64,000 nucleotides of DNA from Bacteroidales bacterium (lineage in GTDB: Bacteria; Bacteroidota; Bacteroidia; Bacteroidales; JAADJA01), in assembly GCA_021740645.1 (NCBI GenBank), contig JAIOZL010000021.1, forward strand, positions 17,995 through 81,994, in the 5' to 3' direction. The position numbers and the translations under genes are program-made. The number at the start of each line of letters is the position of its first letter. The stretch's first letter is position 1. The notes beneath the pieces are model-generated. The model searched no databases. It was not told where the DNA came from and saw only the letters and a program-made list of their open reading frames with translations. Below are positions 27,536 to 36,413 of this stretch, piece by piece.

Positions 27536-28672
27536 CTATTTTGCAAATACCTTAATTGCGGGCAATACCTTATTATCGAAATCAAATACAGTAACATTTT
27601 CCCAAACCGAGCCATCCGCAGCTTCAGGCCCTTTAAAGGCAACCCATTCCGGAGCCCAGTAGCAAAATCCTATTCCTTTTTCCCCTAGTGCTTTTATCAT
27701 TTCATCCAGTTTTTCCAGGAATAATTTTTGTCCATCAGGACTGGCAGGATAACCTACCGCTAAATGTTCACCTGAGCCAAAAAAGTTATTGGTATAATCA
27801 TTCCACTCAAGTGTCCAGGGATAACCAGTTTCAACAATCATAATCTCTTTGGTATACTTTTGGGCAATTTCATTCAAATCTGCTTGCATTACAGATAAAT
27901 CAGTTCCATGCCATAAAGTATAAAAGGATAATCCGATGACATCGAAATCAACTCCTTGCTGAATGATGTTATCGAAAAACCAGGTGGTGCCATTCAATCC
28001 GGCAAAATGAAGCATAATACGGGTTTCGTTTTTCTCATCCAGTTCCCGTATGGCTTTCGCAGCCGATTTCACAAGCATTGTATAATTGGGCCAGTTGGTT
28101 TCAAAATCACCGCCCACCTTACCCAAATCCCACAAAAAACCTGAATTGGTTTCGTTCCCGATCTGAACAATAGAAGGAAATACACTTTCATTTTTAAACC
28201 TTTGCATCACATTATGAGTGTATTCATAAACACTATCGTTCAGCTGACTTAGGCTAAGTCCTTCCCAGGCAGCGGGGATAAATTGTTTGCCTGGATCGGC
28301 CCAGGTATCTGAATAATGAAAATCGAGCAAGATTTCCATGTTATTCGCCTTCACTTTTTTAGCATAAGCCACTACACTTTCCAATCCATTATATTGTGTG
28401 GCCGGTGTATGCCAGATCCGCAACCGGACCAGGTTAACTCCTAACTGAGAAAAATAAGGCAAAAGCTCAATTTCGCTCCCGTTTTCATCAAAATACTGTG
28501 TTCCCCAATCCTCAATTTCTGGTTGAAAAGAAAGATCCATTCCCCTAAAGTAGGATGGCTCAGAGGGCTGTGGTAGAGGCGGATAATTGGTTGGCTCTTT
28601 ATTTTCTTTACATCCAAACAACAAAACAACAAATAAAGCGGGTAAGATTTTCCTAAGAATATATTTGGTCAT
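27536..28672 (-). CDS. Glycoside hydrolase family 53 lipoprotein (endo-beta-1,4-galactanase)
   Basis: GH53 enzymes cut beta-1,4-galactan, a pectin side chain. The protein begins at MTKYILRKILPALFVVLLFGC: a signal peptide with lipobox LFGC, so it is a lipoprotein, probably surface or periplasmic. The (beta/alpha)8 catalytic domain starts at FRGMDLSFQPEIEDWG. It includes GVNLVRLRIWHTP, ILLDFHYSDTWADPGKQ, the acid/base glutamate in QIGNETNSGFLW (about residue 173) and the nucleophile in IMIVETGYPW (about residue 280). The open frame extends upstream to 28891, but that extension overlaps the neighbouring gene and lacks a signal, so ATG 28672 is chosen. It lies 13 bp after the propeller/transglutaminase gene. 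No SusC/SusD pair is near, so this is not a classical utilisation locus. Confidence 0.9.
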   Translation of the reverse strand: MTKYILRKILPALFVVLLFGCKENKEPTNYPPLPQPSEPSYFRGMDLSFQPEIEDWGTQYFDENGSEIELLPYFSQLGVNLVRLRIWHTPATQYNGLESVVAYAKKVKANNMEILLDFHYSDTWADPGKQFIPAAWEGLSLSQLNDSVYEYTHNVMQRFKNESVFPSIVQIGNETNSGFLWDLGKVGGDFETNWPNYTMLVKSAAKAIRELDEKNETRIMLHFAGLNGTTWFFDNIIQQGVDFDVIGLSFYTLWHGTDLSVMQADLNEIAQKYTKEIMIVETGYPWTLEWNDYTNNFFGSGEHLAVGYPASPDGQKLFLEKLDEMIKALGEKGIGFCYWAPEWVAFKGPEAADGSVWENVTVFDFDNKVLPAIKVFAK

Positions 28673-28685
28673 AATTTTAAAAATA

Positions 28686-30299
28686 TTATTTAATGGGTTC
28701 CCATTCGGCGAAATGATCAGAAACCACGTTGGTTTTAGGGTCGGTAATCCAGGCTTCATTGGAATTATAAGTCCAGCCCATTGTTTCGGACCCACCTCCA
28801 CTTTCAGTTGTAATAAGGAAGCGGTGGTCGAGGTGTCCGATGTAGTTCGCCTGGTCGCGGGGCCAGTCTCTATCACCACCAGAAGGATCAATAGGAACCC
28901 AACCTACTTTCGGCAGATAGACCTCAACCCAACGATGAAATACATCATCATGGCTGGCAAAATCGCCCCGCACAACCACCGAACCTACATACCTTGCAGG
29001 CAACCCTGCCGCCCGGCACATCGAGATATAAACAAAGGTATATTCAGAACAGGAACCATTTCCACGCTTAAGTACAGTGGGTGCTGTATTCCAACCTCCA
29101 GCCATTTCATAATACATATTGTCGATCAGGTAATTAAATATCCTGCGAAATATCCAGTAAGGATTCTGTTCCTCTCCAACCGCAACTTTGAGTGCATTTT
29201 TAATAATGGGGTCATCAAACTGGTATTTCTCATTGTTTTCGAGGTATTTATTTGAAATCTCGACAGGGATGTCGGAGAATGTCCCTACATCTTCCGGATA
29301 AATATAATACCTGACCTCATGAACTTTTGCTACAGTAGAAATTTGTCCCATTACCTTTTCGCCCGGTTTAATATTTTCAAAATGATAATGTGCTGTTTCC
29401 TGTCCCCATTTATCGCTAAAAAAGTCCGTTTGCTCAGGTTTATAAACCGGCGGAGTAATTATGCTCTGGTTAGGACGGTCTTTTGGAATGGCAAGGTAGA
29501 TTTCTGCCGAATGTATATTACCGGGACCGAAATTCATAATCTCATGGGTATGCGTGATTCGTGCCTTATGTGAATTATAGGCTCTGAACTTTACACCATC
29601 TCTGACTTTTAACTGGAAAAGTTTATCCTCCTGAAAATCAACGGCCCAGAGGTTCTCACCATCAAATGCCAATCCGCGTGTAAAAGCTCCCGGGGCATCA
29701 GTTATGATGATCACACTTCCGGTTTTAGGGTCGACCATATAAATTTCATCTTTGATACGATCGGAAATCCATAAGTATTTCCCGTCGAATGTAATTCCCC
29801 GTGGGTCGTTAGCGGGTGACGAAAACGAACGAATGGTGGTCCCATCATCCGGGCTGAATTGTATCACTTCATCCGAATCACTATCCACACACCAGAGGTA
29901 GGTGCCGTCCCAGGTAAGGCCGCGGGGTGTGGTGCAGGGGGCCTGGATAGTTTTAAGCAGGGTTCCATCCTTAGGGTTGACACGATATATTTTGCCAGCA
30001 TAATTTTCTGATAAAGGAATTCCTCCTTTTACATCTGCATTCCACAGCGCTTCGCCATCCCAGGCCAGCCCTTCAGGCCAGTAAGCAGGGGCCTGGATGG
30101 TCAGGATTACTTTACCTGTGGCTGGATCAACACAATATAATAAATCCGTCTGATAATCAGCCAACCATAAATTTTGTCCGTCAAAGGTAAGCCCGGTTGG
30201 AAAATCTCCCGGAATATCGTAAGATTTAAGAACTTCTCCTGTATAGCAATATGCCATAAAAGGAATTAAGAACATTAAAGAAAGAAATACATTTTTCAT
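28686..30299 (-). CDS. Secreted beta-propeller plus transglutaminase-like protein
   Basis: A 537-residue exported protein (signal peptide ending near MAYCYTG). Residues 20-240 contain about five repeats with the pattern P-x-G-L-x-(F/W)-D-G-x-x-L-W-x-x-D, an NHL/SMP-30-like propeller. A linker follows, then a transglutaminase-like cysteine-protease-fold domain (about 350-480). The catalytic triad is visible: Cys in GNGSCSEYTF (about 415), His in VFHRWVEVYLP (about 455) and Asp in WVPIDPSGGD (about 470), with GLPARYVGSVVV between. Such domains cross-link, hydrolyse or deamidate peptides. The gene is directly upstream of the GH53 lipoprotein, so the pair is likely co-transcribed. The substrate is unknown. 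Confidence 0.85.
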   Translation of the reverse strand: MKNVFLSLMFLIPFMAYCYTGEVLKSYDIPGDFPTGLTFDGQNLWLADYQTDLLYCVDPATGKVILTIQAPAYWPEGLAWDGEALWNADVKGGIPLSENYAGKIYRVNPKDGTLLKTIQAPCTTPRGLTWDGTYLWCVDSDSDEVIQFSPDDGTTIRSFSSPANDPRGITFDGKYLWISDRIKDEIYMVDPKTGSVIIITDAPGAFTRGLAFDGENLWAVDFQEDKLFQLKVRDGVKFRAYNSHKARITHTHEIMNFGPGNIHSAEIYLAIPKDRPNQSIITPPVYKPEQTDFFSDKWGQETAHYHFENIKPGEKVMGQISTVAKVHEVRYYIYPEDVGTFSDIPVEISNKYLENNEKYQFDDPIIKNALKVAVGEEQNPYWIFRRIFNYLIDNMYYEMAGGWNTAPTVLKRGNGSCSEYTFVYISMCRAAGLPARYVGSVVVRGDFASHDDVFHRWVEVYLPKVGWVPIDPSGGDRDWPRDQANYIGHLDHRFLITTESGGGSETMGWTYNSNEAWITDPKTNVVSDHFAEWEPIK

Positions 30300-30509
30300 T
30301 GGATAAAATTTAATTTTAAATAATCATTACGTCCTTTATTTCTGGCTCGAATTTATTTTAATCCTACATTTCTATTTCAAAAGTGAAATTTTGATATACC
30401 TCCGGATATTTCATGGTTTCTATTTAGTCTTCCCCCATCCAAAAATAAATTCAACAGAAATTAAACTCCAAATATACCTACTTTTGTCCTTCCAGTTTAA
30501 AAATTTATC

Positions 30510-31322
30510 ATGTTAAACAAGATTAGAGAAAGTGCCGAGTTCCTCCGAAATAAAAAGATGGATAAACCTGAAATAGGTATTATTTTAGGGACAGGGCTTG
30601 GTAAAATGGTTCATGAAATAGCCTTACATCAACAGCTTGATTATGGCGATATTCCCCATTTTCCTGTATCAACCGTGGAGTTCCACAAAGGGCGCCTCAT
30701 CTATGGCCAACTTGAAGGCAAGATGGTCCTTGCCATGCAAGGACGATTTCACTACTATGAAGGTTATAGCATGCAGGAGATCACCTTTCCGGTAAGGGTG
30801 ATGAAAGAACTTGGTGTAAAATACCTCCTTATTTCCAATGCTGCAGGGGCTATGAACCTGGCCTATAAGAAGGGCTCGCTGATGCTTATTGACGACCACA
30901 TCAATCTATTAAGCGATGGCCCTCTGCGGGGTTCCAACGATGACACGCTTGGACCACGATTTCCAGACATGAGCCAGCCCTATTCAAAAAAAATTAACGA
31001 TTTAATGGAACAGGTAGCTGTGCAGCATGGTATCCTTTTACACAAAGGGGTATATGTAGCCGTTGCAGGGCCCAACCTCGAAACCCGGGCCGAATACCGT
31101 TTCTTAAGAGGGATAGGTGCAGATGTAGTAGGCATGTCTACGGTTCCGGAAGCCATTGTAGCCAACCACTCCGGGCTGCCTTGTGCAGCAGTTTCGGTTT
31201 TAACTGATGAATGTGATCCCGAAAATTTAAAGCCGGTTGATATTAAAGATATTATCGAAACGGCTTCTGTCGCTGAAAATGATTTAATTAAGTTATTTAA
31301 AGGGGTGATCAGGGAATTATAA
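30510..31322 (+). CDS. punA: Purine-nucleoside phosphorylase (trimeric type)
   Basis: A 270-residue cytoplasmic enzyme that phosphorolyses inosine and guanosine to the base and ribose-1-phosphate in purine salvage. Family motifs are IGIILGTGLGKMVHEI near residue 22, the phosphate-binding GRFHYYEGYSMQEITFPVR, ISNAAGAMNLAYKKGSL, GPNLETRAEYRFLRGIGADVVGMSTVPE with the substrate-binding Glu and Met, and the specificity Asn in VSVLTDECDPENL-like C-terminal sequence. Length and motifs match the low-molecular-mass trimeric class. A -7 box TACTTTTG lies at 30479-30486, giving a short leader, without a clear -33. Confidence 0.95.
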   Translation: MLNKIRESAEFLRNKKMDKPEIGIILGTGLGKMVHEIALHQQLDYGDIPHFPVSTVEFHKGRLIYGQLEGKMVLAMQGRFHYYEGYSMQEITFPVRVMKELGVKYLLISNAAGAMNLAYKKGSLMLIDDHINLLSDGPLRGSNDDTLGPRFPDMSQPYSKKINDLMEQVAVQHGILLHKGVYVAVAGPNLETRAEYRFLRGIGADVVGMSTVPEAIVANHSGLPCAAVSVLTDECDPENLKPVDIKDIIETASVAENDLIKLFKGVIREL

Positions 31323-31331
31323 AATCTGTTT

Positions 31332-31360
31332 TTGATCGTTCGTATCATTTCAGCGATCAA
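31332..31360 (+). terminator. Weak terminator candidate after punA
   Basis: TTGATCG (31332-31338) and CGATCAA (31354-31360) form a 7-bp stem with a 15-nt loop, 9 bp after the stop codon. The tail TGTTAATTTA is only modestly U-rich. Confidence 0.3.
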
Positions 31361-31404
31361 TGTTAATTTAAGTTAAGCCTGCAATATAAACCGGTCTATT
31401 CGCT

Positions 31405-31433
31405 TTTGAACAGGATGAAAACTATTATGTTTG
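31405..31433 (+). promoter_or_regulatory. Promoter of the TPR gene
   Basis: TTTG at 31405-31408 and TATGTTTG at 31426-31433 are spaced by 17 bp. Transcription would start near 31440, about 20 nt before the TTG start codon at 31460. Confidence 0.5.
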
Positions 31434-31459
31434 CAAATAAATAAGTAGATTTAAATACT

Positions 31460-33442
31460 TTGAGTCACATTTATAAAAAAATCTTTACCCTATCCCTTCC
31501 GGCTATTTTCTTCCCGGTAATGCTTCTTTTGTGCGCCCTCCACGCCTATTCGCAGGACCCCAAATATAAGTTCGGGGATTATATTCAGTTTGGAAGGGTT
31601 GAGCTCGAAAAGGAAAACTACACTGAAGCCATCCGATACCTCAACAATGCCGTTAAACAAAGGCCTGCATCTTATGAAGGTTATTTTTTAAGAGGGATTG
31701 CCAAATACCATCTCGACGATCTGACCGGCGCCGAACTCGATTTTAACGAATCGGTAAAATACGATCCTTATAATTCAGAGATTTATCATTACAGGGCCAT
31801 AATTGAAGCCAGGCAATATAACTTTGGAAAGGCGCTGACCGACTATACCCATGCCATCAAGCTCAATCCAAAAAACCCCTTGTTTTACCTCAACCGTTCC
31901 AGGGTAAGGTTATATATGCAGGATTATGACAGCAGCATTGCTGATCTAAACCGTGTGGTTAAATTAAAATATCGGGAGGCTGAAGTATTTGTCCTGCGAG
32001 GAATGGCCTGGGCAGGAAAAGAAGAATATACCAATGCTCTTAACGAATTTAACCGGGCCATTAAAAAAGACCCCACCCATACCAACAGCTATATCCAGAG
32101 AGGATCAATACAGATGGAGCTAAACCGCCCTGACTCAGCACTCCCCGATTTCAATACAGCCCTGAGCTTTAACTCCGACGACTCCTATGCACTTTTTCAC
32201 CGTGCACTGGCTTATATGGAACTGAAAGATACATTGAATGCCTTTAATGACCTGGATAAGGTAATCGAACTTTCGCCCGAAAACTCCTACGCCTACTATA
32301 ACAGGGCTATACTTAAACTGGGCAGGGAAAAACCTGAGGCGGCTCTGGCCGATCTCGACAAGGTAGTGGCACTCAACCCCGACAATATCGTGGTGTACCT
32401 TTATCGCGGGCGGATAAAAATGAGCATGGGGAAATATGAAAAAGCCATTGCAGACTTTTGCAAGGCGATTGATATATACCCCGATTTTGCCGATGCCTAT
32501 TATGAGAGGTCACAGGCTAAAAAACAGATGCAGGACATTAGAGGTGCTAAAGAGGATTACTCTATGGCCTATTTAATCAATGATTTCAATTTTAAAAAAG
32601 CAGATAGCATAAAACTGGCTGAGGAAATGTACGTAAAAAGACTGATGGCCTTCAGTGGTGAGTTCTCTGATACCCGCACACTTTCAAATAAAGTTCAGGA
32701 TAAAAAAATAGCGATTGAACTCAGACCGGTATTTTTTATCGTACTGAACAGCCGAAGCATTGAAGGAGTATACTTGTATGATACCTACACCAGGGAGGGC
32801 TATTCCGCAAAAGTGGTAAGCCTGACAAACGACGAAGCCAAAATAAATAAGATAGCCACACAAGCAGAACTCCTTGCAAAAAAATCAGCAGAAGTCGACG
32901 ATAAGGAGCTATTACGTAAAGCAGACCTTTATGCCAACATAGAAGATTATACTACTGCCTTGTATTATTATAACCTCAGCATACAAAGTAACCCCAAGCT
33001 GTTACAGGCATGGTTTGGCAGGGCAAATACCCGTTTTTTGTTAAGTGAGCTGCTCAACGAACAGTATGAAAACTCCGGCTGGCTTGACCCCGATGCTGAC
33101 ATTAACACACCAAACGACATAATAACACAGCAGTCTGGTATAATTTTACCTGAAGAGGTAATCGAAGATTACAATGCAGCTATTGAACTTGATCCGGGTT
33201 TCCCCTATGCCTGGTTTAACCGTGGGAATGCCCGGGCAATTATGGGTGATTATTGGGGTGCAGTGCGTGATTACACCCGCGCCATTGATCTTGAGCCAAA
33301 GCTTGCCGAAGCGCATTTTAACAAAGGGCTTCTGCTAATCTACCTCAACCTGAAAGGAGTGGGTTGTAATGATATCAGCCAGGCCGGAGAACTTGGCATG
33401 GACGATGCCTACCCCATAATAAAAAGGTATTGCACAAAGTAG
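31460..33442 (+). CDS. Exported tetratricopeptide-repeat protein
   Basis: A 660-residue protein with a signal peptide (LSLPAIFFPVMLLLCALHAYSQ, first 32 residues) and roughly ten TPR units of the A-x-x-D-x-x-x-A-I-x-x-x-P type, running from about residue 40 to 390. A non-repeat middle segment (about 395-485) is followed by further TPRs near the C-terminus (VIEDYNAAIELDPGFPYAW, DYTRAIDLEPKLAEAHFN). TPR arrays mediate protein contacts; no enzymatic domain is seen. The start codon is TTG: an in-frame TAA lies 16 bp upstream, and the next ATG (codon 21) would remove most of the signal sequence. A good promoter ends about 20 bp before the TTG. Confidence 0.85.
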   Translation: MSHIYKKIFTLSLPAIFFPVMLLLCALHAYSQDPKYKFGDYIQFGRVELEKENYTEAIRYLNNAVKQRPASYEGYFLRGIAKYHLDDLTGAELDFNESVKYDPYNSEIYHYRAIIEARQYNFGKALTDYTHAIKLNPKNPLFYLNRSRVRLYMQDYDSSIADLNRVVKLKYREAEVFVLRGMAWAGKEEYTNALNEFNRAIKKDPTHTNSYIQRGSIQMELNRPDSALPDFNTALSFNSDDSYALFHRALAYMELKDTLNAFNDLDKVIELSPENSYAYYNRAILKLGREKPEAALADLDKVVALNPDNIVVYLYRGRIKMSMGKYEKAIADFCKAIDIYPDFADAYYERSQAKKQMQDIRGAKEDYSMAYLINDFNFKKADSIKLAEEMYVKRLMAFSGEFSDTRTLSNKVQDKKIAIELRPVFFIVLNSRSIEGVYLYDTYTREGYSAKVVSLTNDEAKINKIATQAELLAKKSAEVDDKELLRKADLYANIEDYTTALYYYNLSIQSNPKLLQAWFGRANTRFLLSELLNEQYENSGWLDPDADINTPNDIITQQSGIILPEEVIEDYNAAIELDPGFPYAWFNRGNARAIMGDYWGAVRDYTRAIDLEPKLAEAHFNKGLLLIYLNLKGVGCNDISQAGELGMDDAYPIIKRYCTK

Positions 33443-33556
33443 GCTTTAACATACTGTGTGCTCTCCCTTTGTTTTTTCAATTATCTTATGGCAGAATATT
33501 AATGCAGAAATAACTGATAGTAAATAATGATTTAAAACCAAAATTATATTGCTAAA

Positions 33557-33586
33557 TTTGATGGGATCAATAGAAATTTACTTTCG
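33557..33586 (+). promoter_or_regulatory. Promoter of the zinc-ribbon gene
   Basis: TTTG at 33557-33560 and TACTTTCG at 33579-33586 are separated by 18 bp. Predicted transcription start near 33593, 12 nt before the ATG at 33605. Confidence 0.5.
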
Positions 33587-33604
33587 CATCTAAAAAATAC
33601 CATC

Positions 33605-33868
33605 ATGCAGACTTATAAAAATTGCCAGAGTTGTGGAATGCCTTTAAATAAAGATTCCAATAAAGGAGGCACAGAAACAGATGGGACAAAAACCGAAAAA
33701 TTTTGCAGCCACTGTTATGATAAAGGAAAGTTTACCCGGCCCGAAATTACCGCTGATGAAATGAAGGCCTTAGTAAAAGGGCAGCTAAAGAAAATGGGAT
33801 TCCCCGGATTTATTGCAGGCTTTTTTACTAAAAATATACCTAAACTGGAAAGGTGGAAAAATAATTAA
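33605..33868 (+). CDS. Small putative zinc-ribbon protein
   Basis: An 87-residue cytoplasmic protein. Two cysteine pairs, NCQSCGMPL (residues 7-10) and FCSHCYDKG (about 36-39), form a four-cysteine zinc ribbon of the type named putative zinc ribbon domain, in which the first pair is followed by GMPL. The rest is a helical region ending in KKMGFPGFIAGFFTKNIPKLERW, with the conserved segment of this small family. Function is unknown; similar proteins occur alone or next to regulators and methyltransferases. It has its own promoter and no operon partner. Confidence 0.8.
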   Translation: MQTYKNCQSCGMPLNKDSNKGGTETDGTKTEKFCSHCYDKGKFTRPEITADEMKALVKGQLKKMGFPGFIAGFFTKNIPKLERWKNN

Positions 33869-34040
33869 GAGAATGTATTTTCCCCTTTAACTGCATCCTT
33901 TTTACCTTTTTGTATGGGTTTAGCCTGAACACTTTAATAATTATACCCATTCCATTTTAATAGCTATCATATTAGGTCAAACTAAATCATTTTGAATTTG
34001 TTATTCAATAGAATCTAATCAGATAATTAATTCCTTTAAA

Positions 34041-34511
34041 ATGAAAAACAAAAAACTGGAAATTAATGCTACCCTTCAAATTCAAAAACCCATAGATGAA
34101 GTTTTTGAAGCCATTGTTGACCCCGCTAAAATGTCAAATTATTTTATATCAAAAAGTACCGGACGAATGGAAGAGGGAAAAATACTTACCTGGGAATTTC
34201 CGGAATTTGAAAGATCATTTCCGGTGCGAATAAGTAAAATTGAATTGAACAATTTCATTGCTTATTACTGGGAAGGGCCAGATGGAAATGATCTTCTTGT
34301 GGAAATAAAATTGGAAATCAGGGAGGATCATTCAACCCTGGTTAACATCAGGGAAAAAAGCATGCCTGTTAACGATACGGGCATAGAATGGTTAAAAAGC
34401 AACTCCAGGGGCTGGGCTAACTTTCTGGCCTGTTTGAAAGCTTATCTTGAATATGGCATTAATTTAAGAAAAGGGGGATTTGATTATTTAATAAAAACTC
34501 TGGAAAAATGA
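34041..34511 (+). CDS. SRPBCC (AHSA1/START-like) family protein
   Basis: A 156-residue cytoplasmic protein of the SRPBCC helix-grip fold, activator of Hsp90 ATPase-1-like group. Typical blocks are INATLQIQKPIDEVFEAIVDP, MSNYFISKSTGRMEEGKILTWEFPEF, IAYYWEGPDGNDLLVEIKLE and a C-terminal helix with GWANFLACLKAYLEYGINLR. These proteins bind hydrophobic ligands in a deep pocket; the ligand is unknown. Its stop codon overlaps the start of the VOC gene by 4 bp (ATGA), so the two proteins are translationally coupled and may act together. Confidence 0.88.
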   Translation: MKNKKLEINATLQIQKPIDEVFEAIVDPAKMSNYFISKSTGRMEEGKILTWEFPEFERSFPVRISKIELNNFIAYYWEGPDGNDLLVEIKLEIREDHSTLVNIREKSMPVNDTGIEWLKSNSRGWANFLACLKAYLEYGINLRKGGFDYLIKTLEK

Positions 34512-34855
34512 AAATAAAAGACTCAACACTAACTGTTTATGTAAAAGACATGGACAAATCGATTACTTTTTATACATCCATTGGTTTTACCCTTGGACAA
34601 AGATGGGACAACCACTATGCAGAAATAATGGCTCCCGGATTAAAAATCGGATTGCACCCCACAAAGGATAGAAATCTGACAGGTGGTTCAGGTAATGTTT
34701 TTATAGGATTTACTACCGAAGATTTTGATGGTACTCGAAATACCCTGAAGGGCCTATCAATAAAAGTCTCTGAAAGAGCTGAAGAGGGAGGGCATTTTTT
34801 ACATTTTACCGACCCGGATGGAACCTCATTGTATGTGATTAAGCCGAAGTGGTAA
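34508..34855 (+). CDS. VOC (glyoxalase/bleomycin-resistance) family protein
   Basis: A 115-residue protein of the vicinal-oxygen-chelate fold with two beta-alpha-beta-beta-beta modules. The first module contains TLTVYVKDMDKSITFYTSIGFTLGQRW; the second ends with HFLHFTDPDGTSLYVIKPKW, typical of the family. Candidate metal-coordinating residues include a His in the IGLHPTKD strand and the acidic residue in FTDPDG. VOC proteins include lyases, dioxygenases and drug-binding proteins, so the reaction is not predictable. It overlaps the upstream SRPBCC gene by 4 bp. Confidence 0.88.
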   Translation: MKIKDSTLTVYVKDMDKSITFYTSIGFTLGQRWDNHYAEIMAPGLKIGLHPTKDRNLTGGSGNVFIGFTTEDFDGTRNTLKGLSIKVSERAEEGGHFLHFTDPDGTSLYVIKPKW

Positions 34856-34935
34856 AAGTCTAATACTGTTATATGTATAAATAGATTTAAAAAAAATAAT
34901 TATAATAGCATCTTAAAAATCAGAAAAACGAATTC

Positions 34936-35448
34936 ATGAGAGCTGGTTTAGTTTTTTCTATCCTACTTTTACCTTGCTTTCAATGGGCAGCATTATCTCA
35001 ATCGGATACAACGCGGGTAATCAACCATGGGTTCTATATTGAAGCTCTGGGCACTGGTGGATATGGCTCGATTAATTATGAAGGTATCTGGCCCGTAGTT
35101 AAGAATCTGAAAATTGCAGGTAGAGCAGGAATGGGCATTTATCATTTAACAGACTTTTCCCTGAGTTTTAATCCTGACGTTAATATACCTCTCTCAATAA
35201 ATGGTCTTTACGGTAACACTAACAATCTTGAACTGGGATTTGGACAAACCCTGTCGAATACTGTGAAAGCTGGTTTTAGCAACGGAAAACCAACAAGAGA
35301 ATTTAATATCCATGCCAATTTTACCATTGGTTACCGTTACCAAAAAGAAAAGGGTGGGTTGATTTTCCGTATTTGTTATTCACCAATTATTGAATTTTAT
35401 AAATATTACAGGCATTGGGGAGGCATTTCCATTGGTTATGGTTTTTAA
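34936..35448 (+). CDS. Small outer-membrane barrel-like protein
   Basis: A 170-residue exported protein with a signal peptide (residues 1-22, ending near LSQSD). After it come alternating-residue beta strands rich in glycine and aromatics, such as HGFYIEALGTGGYGSINYEG, and a final strand GGISIGYGF ending in phenylalanine, a usual signal for insertion by the BAM machinery. It is too short for a large pore and fits an 8-stranded barrel. It sits 9 bp before the glycerophosphodiesterase lipoprotein and is probably co-transcribed with it. No function is recognised. Confidence 0.65.
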   Translation: MRAGLVFSILLLPCFQWAALSQSDTTRVINHGFYIEALGTGGYGSINYEGIWPVVKNLKIAGRAGMGIYHLTDFSLSFNPDVNIPLSINGLYGNTNNLELGFGQTLSNTVKAGFSNGKPTREFNIHANFTIGYRYQKEKGGLIFRICYSPIIEFYKYYRHWGGISIGYGF

Positions 35449-35457
35449 TTACTAAAT

Positions 35458-36285
35458 ATGAAAAATAGAATTTCTTTACTTACTTTTCTGATTATTTTAT
35501 TTTCATGTGAGAAAGCAGAAATTGATATTAACAACCTTAACAACAATACCATATCAATTTTTGGCCACGGTGGAATGGGCATTGGGGAAAGTTATCCTGT
35601 AAATAGTTTTGAATCGATAATGAAGTGTTTGAATACGGGAGCAGACGGTTCAGAGATCGATGTGCAAATGACCAGAGACAGTGTATTGGTAGCTTATCAT
35701 GCTGATTTTCTGGAGGACGCCACAAACCTTAAAGGATCAATTATTGATAAAAGCTGGAGCGAAATAAGCCAGGGACAATATAGTGACCCCATATACACGG
35801 GTTATAAACTAATCTCACTCGATGAGCTGTTCTCAAATATCCCCCATCTTAACAACTATACTTTTACCTTGGATTGTCATATGAACAATGCAAATAATGA
35901 CTTAGCAAAGTATTATCGATCGTTCGCAAGTGCAATTGATAAAATTTCGGATAAATATAATTTAAAGGGAAATCTGTTTATTGAGTCTCACCAGGCAGAT
36001 TTTCTTTCAATAATGCAAAACAATAAAAGAGATTACAGGATATTTATTATTAAATCACCTTTTGAATTGGGTTTTGAAATAGCCACAAAAATGAATTTGT
36101 ATGGTATCACTATCCCCTCTGAAAATATAACCGCAGAACAAGTTCAACAGGCACATATGCATAATTTATTTGTAACAGTTTGGAATACCCGATCCAAAAA
36201 AGAGAATAGAGAAGCTATCGAAAAAAACCCCGATCATATTCAGACGGATAAAGTTGAATATTTAATTAAAATACTCGCTAATTAA
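35458..36285 (+). CDS. Glycerophosphodiester phosphodiesterase-like lipoprotein
   Basis: A 275-residue GDPD-family protein with a lipoprotein signal (LIILFSC, lipobox Cys at about residue 17). The family splits glycerophosphodiesters to glycerol-3-phosphate and an alcohol. The first motif reads FGHGGMGIGESYPVNSFES, where most GDPDs have HRG and PENT; the second is SEIDVQMTRDSVLVAYHADF, retaining E-x-D and the second catalytic His. The C-terminal LFVTVWNT strand is also typical. The HGG form appears to be a subfamily feature rather than a loss of activity, but that needs testing. It follows the small barrel gene by 9 bp. Confidence 0.82.
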   Translation: MKNRISLLTFLIILFSCEKAEIDINNLNNNTISIFGHGGMGIGESYPVNSFESIMKCLNTGADGSEIDVQMTRDSVLVAYHADFLEDATNLKGSIIDKSWSEISQGQYSDPIYTGYKLISLDELFSNIPHLNNYTFTLDCHMNNANNDLAKYYRSFASAIDKISDKYNLKGNLFIESHQADFLSIMQNNKRDYRIFIIKSPFELGFEIATKMNLYGITIPSENITAEQVQQAHMHNLFVTVWNTRSKKENREAIEKNPDHIQTDKVEYLIKILAN

Positions 36286-36413
36286 AACCGATTTTGGCTC
36301 AAAGACCTAAAAACCAAAAACCTGAACAATAATCAGTTAGCAGGAACAAACCAAATCAATGAAAATAAAGGTGAAAAGCACCAGATTTATTTCTATCCTG
36401 ATATAGTAATTTC

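Noticed and set aside
28673..28891. Upstream extension of the GH53 frame by 73 codons
   Set aside because: It overlaps the neighbouring transglutaminase-like gene and would bury the lipoprotein signal peptide; ATG at 28672 is preferred.
28587..29255. A 222-residue plus-strand frame
   Set aside because: It lies antisense to the end of the propeller/transglutaminase gene and the start of the GH53 gene; the composition reflects their reverse complement.
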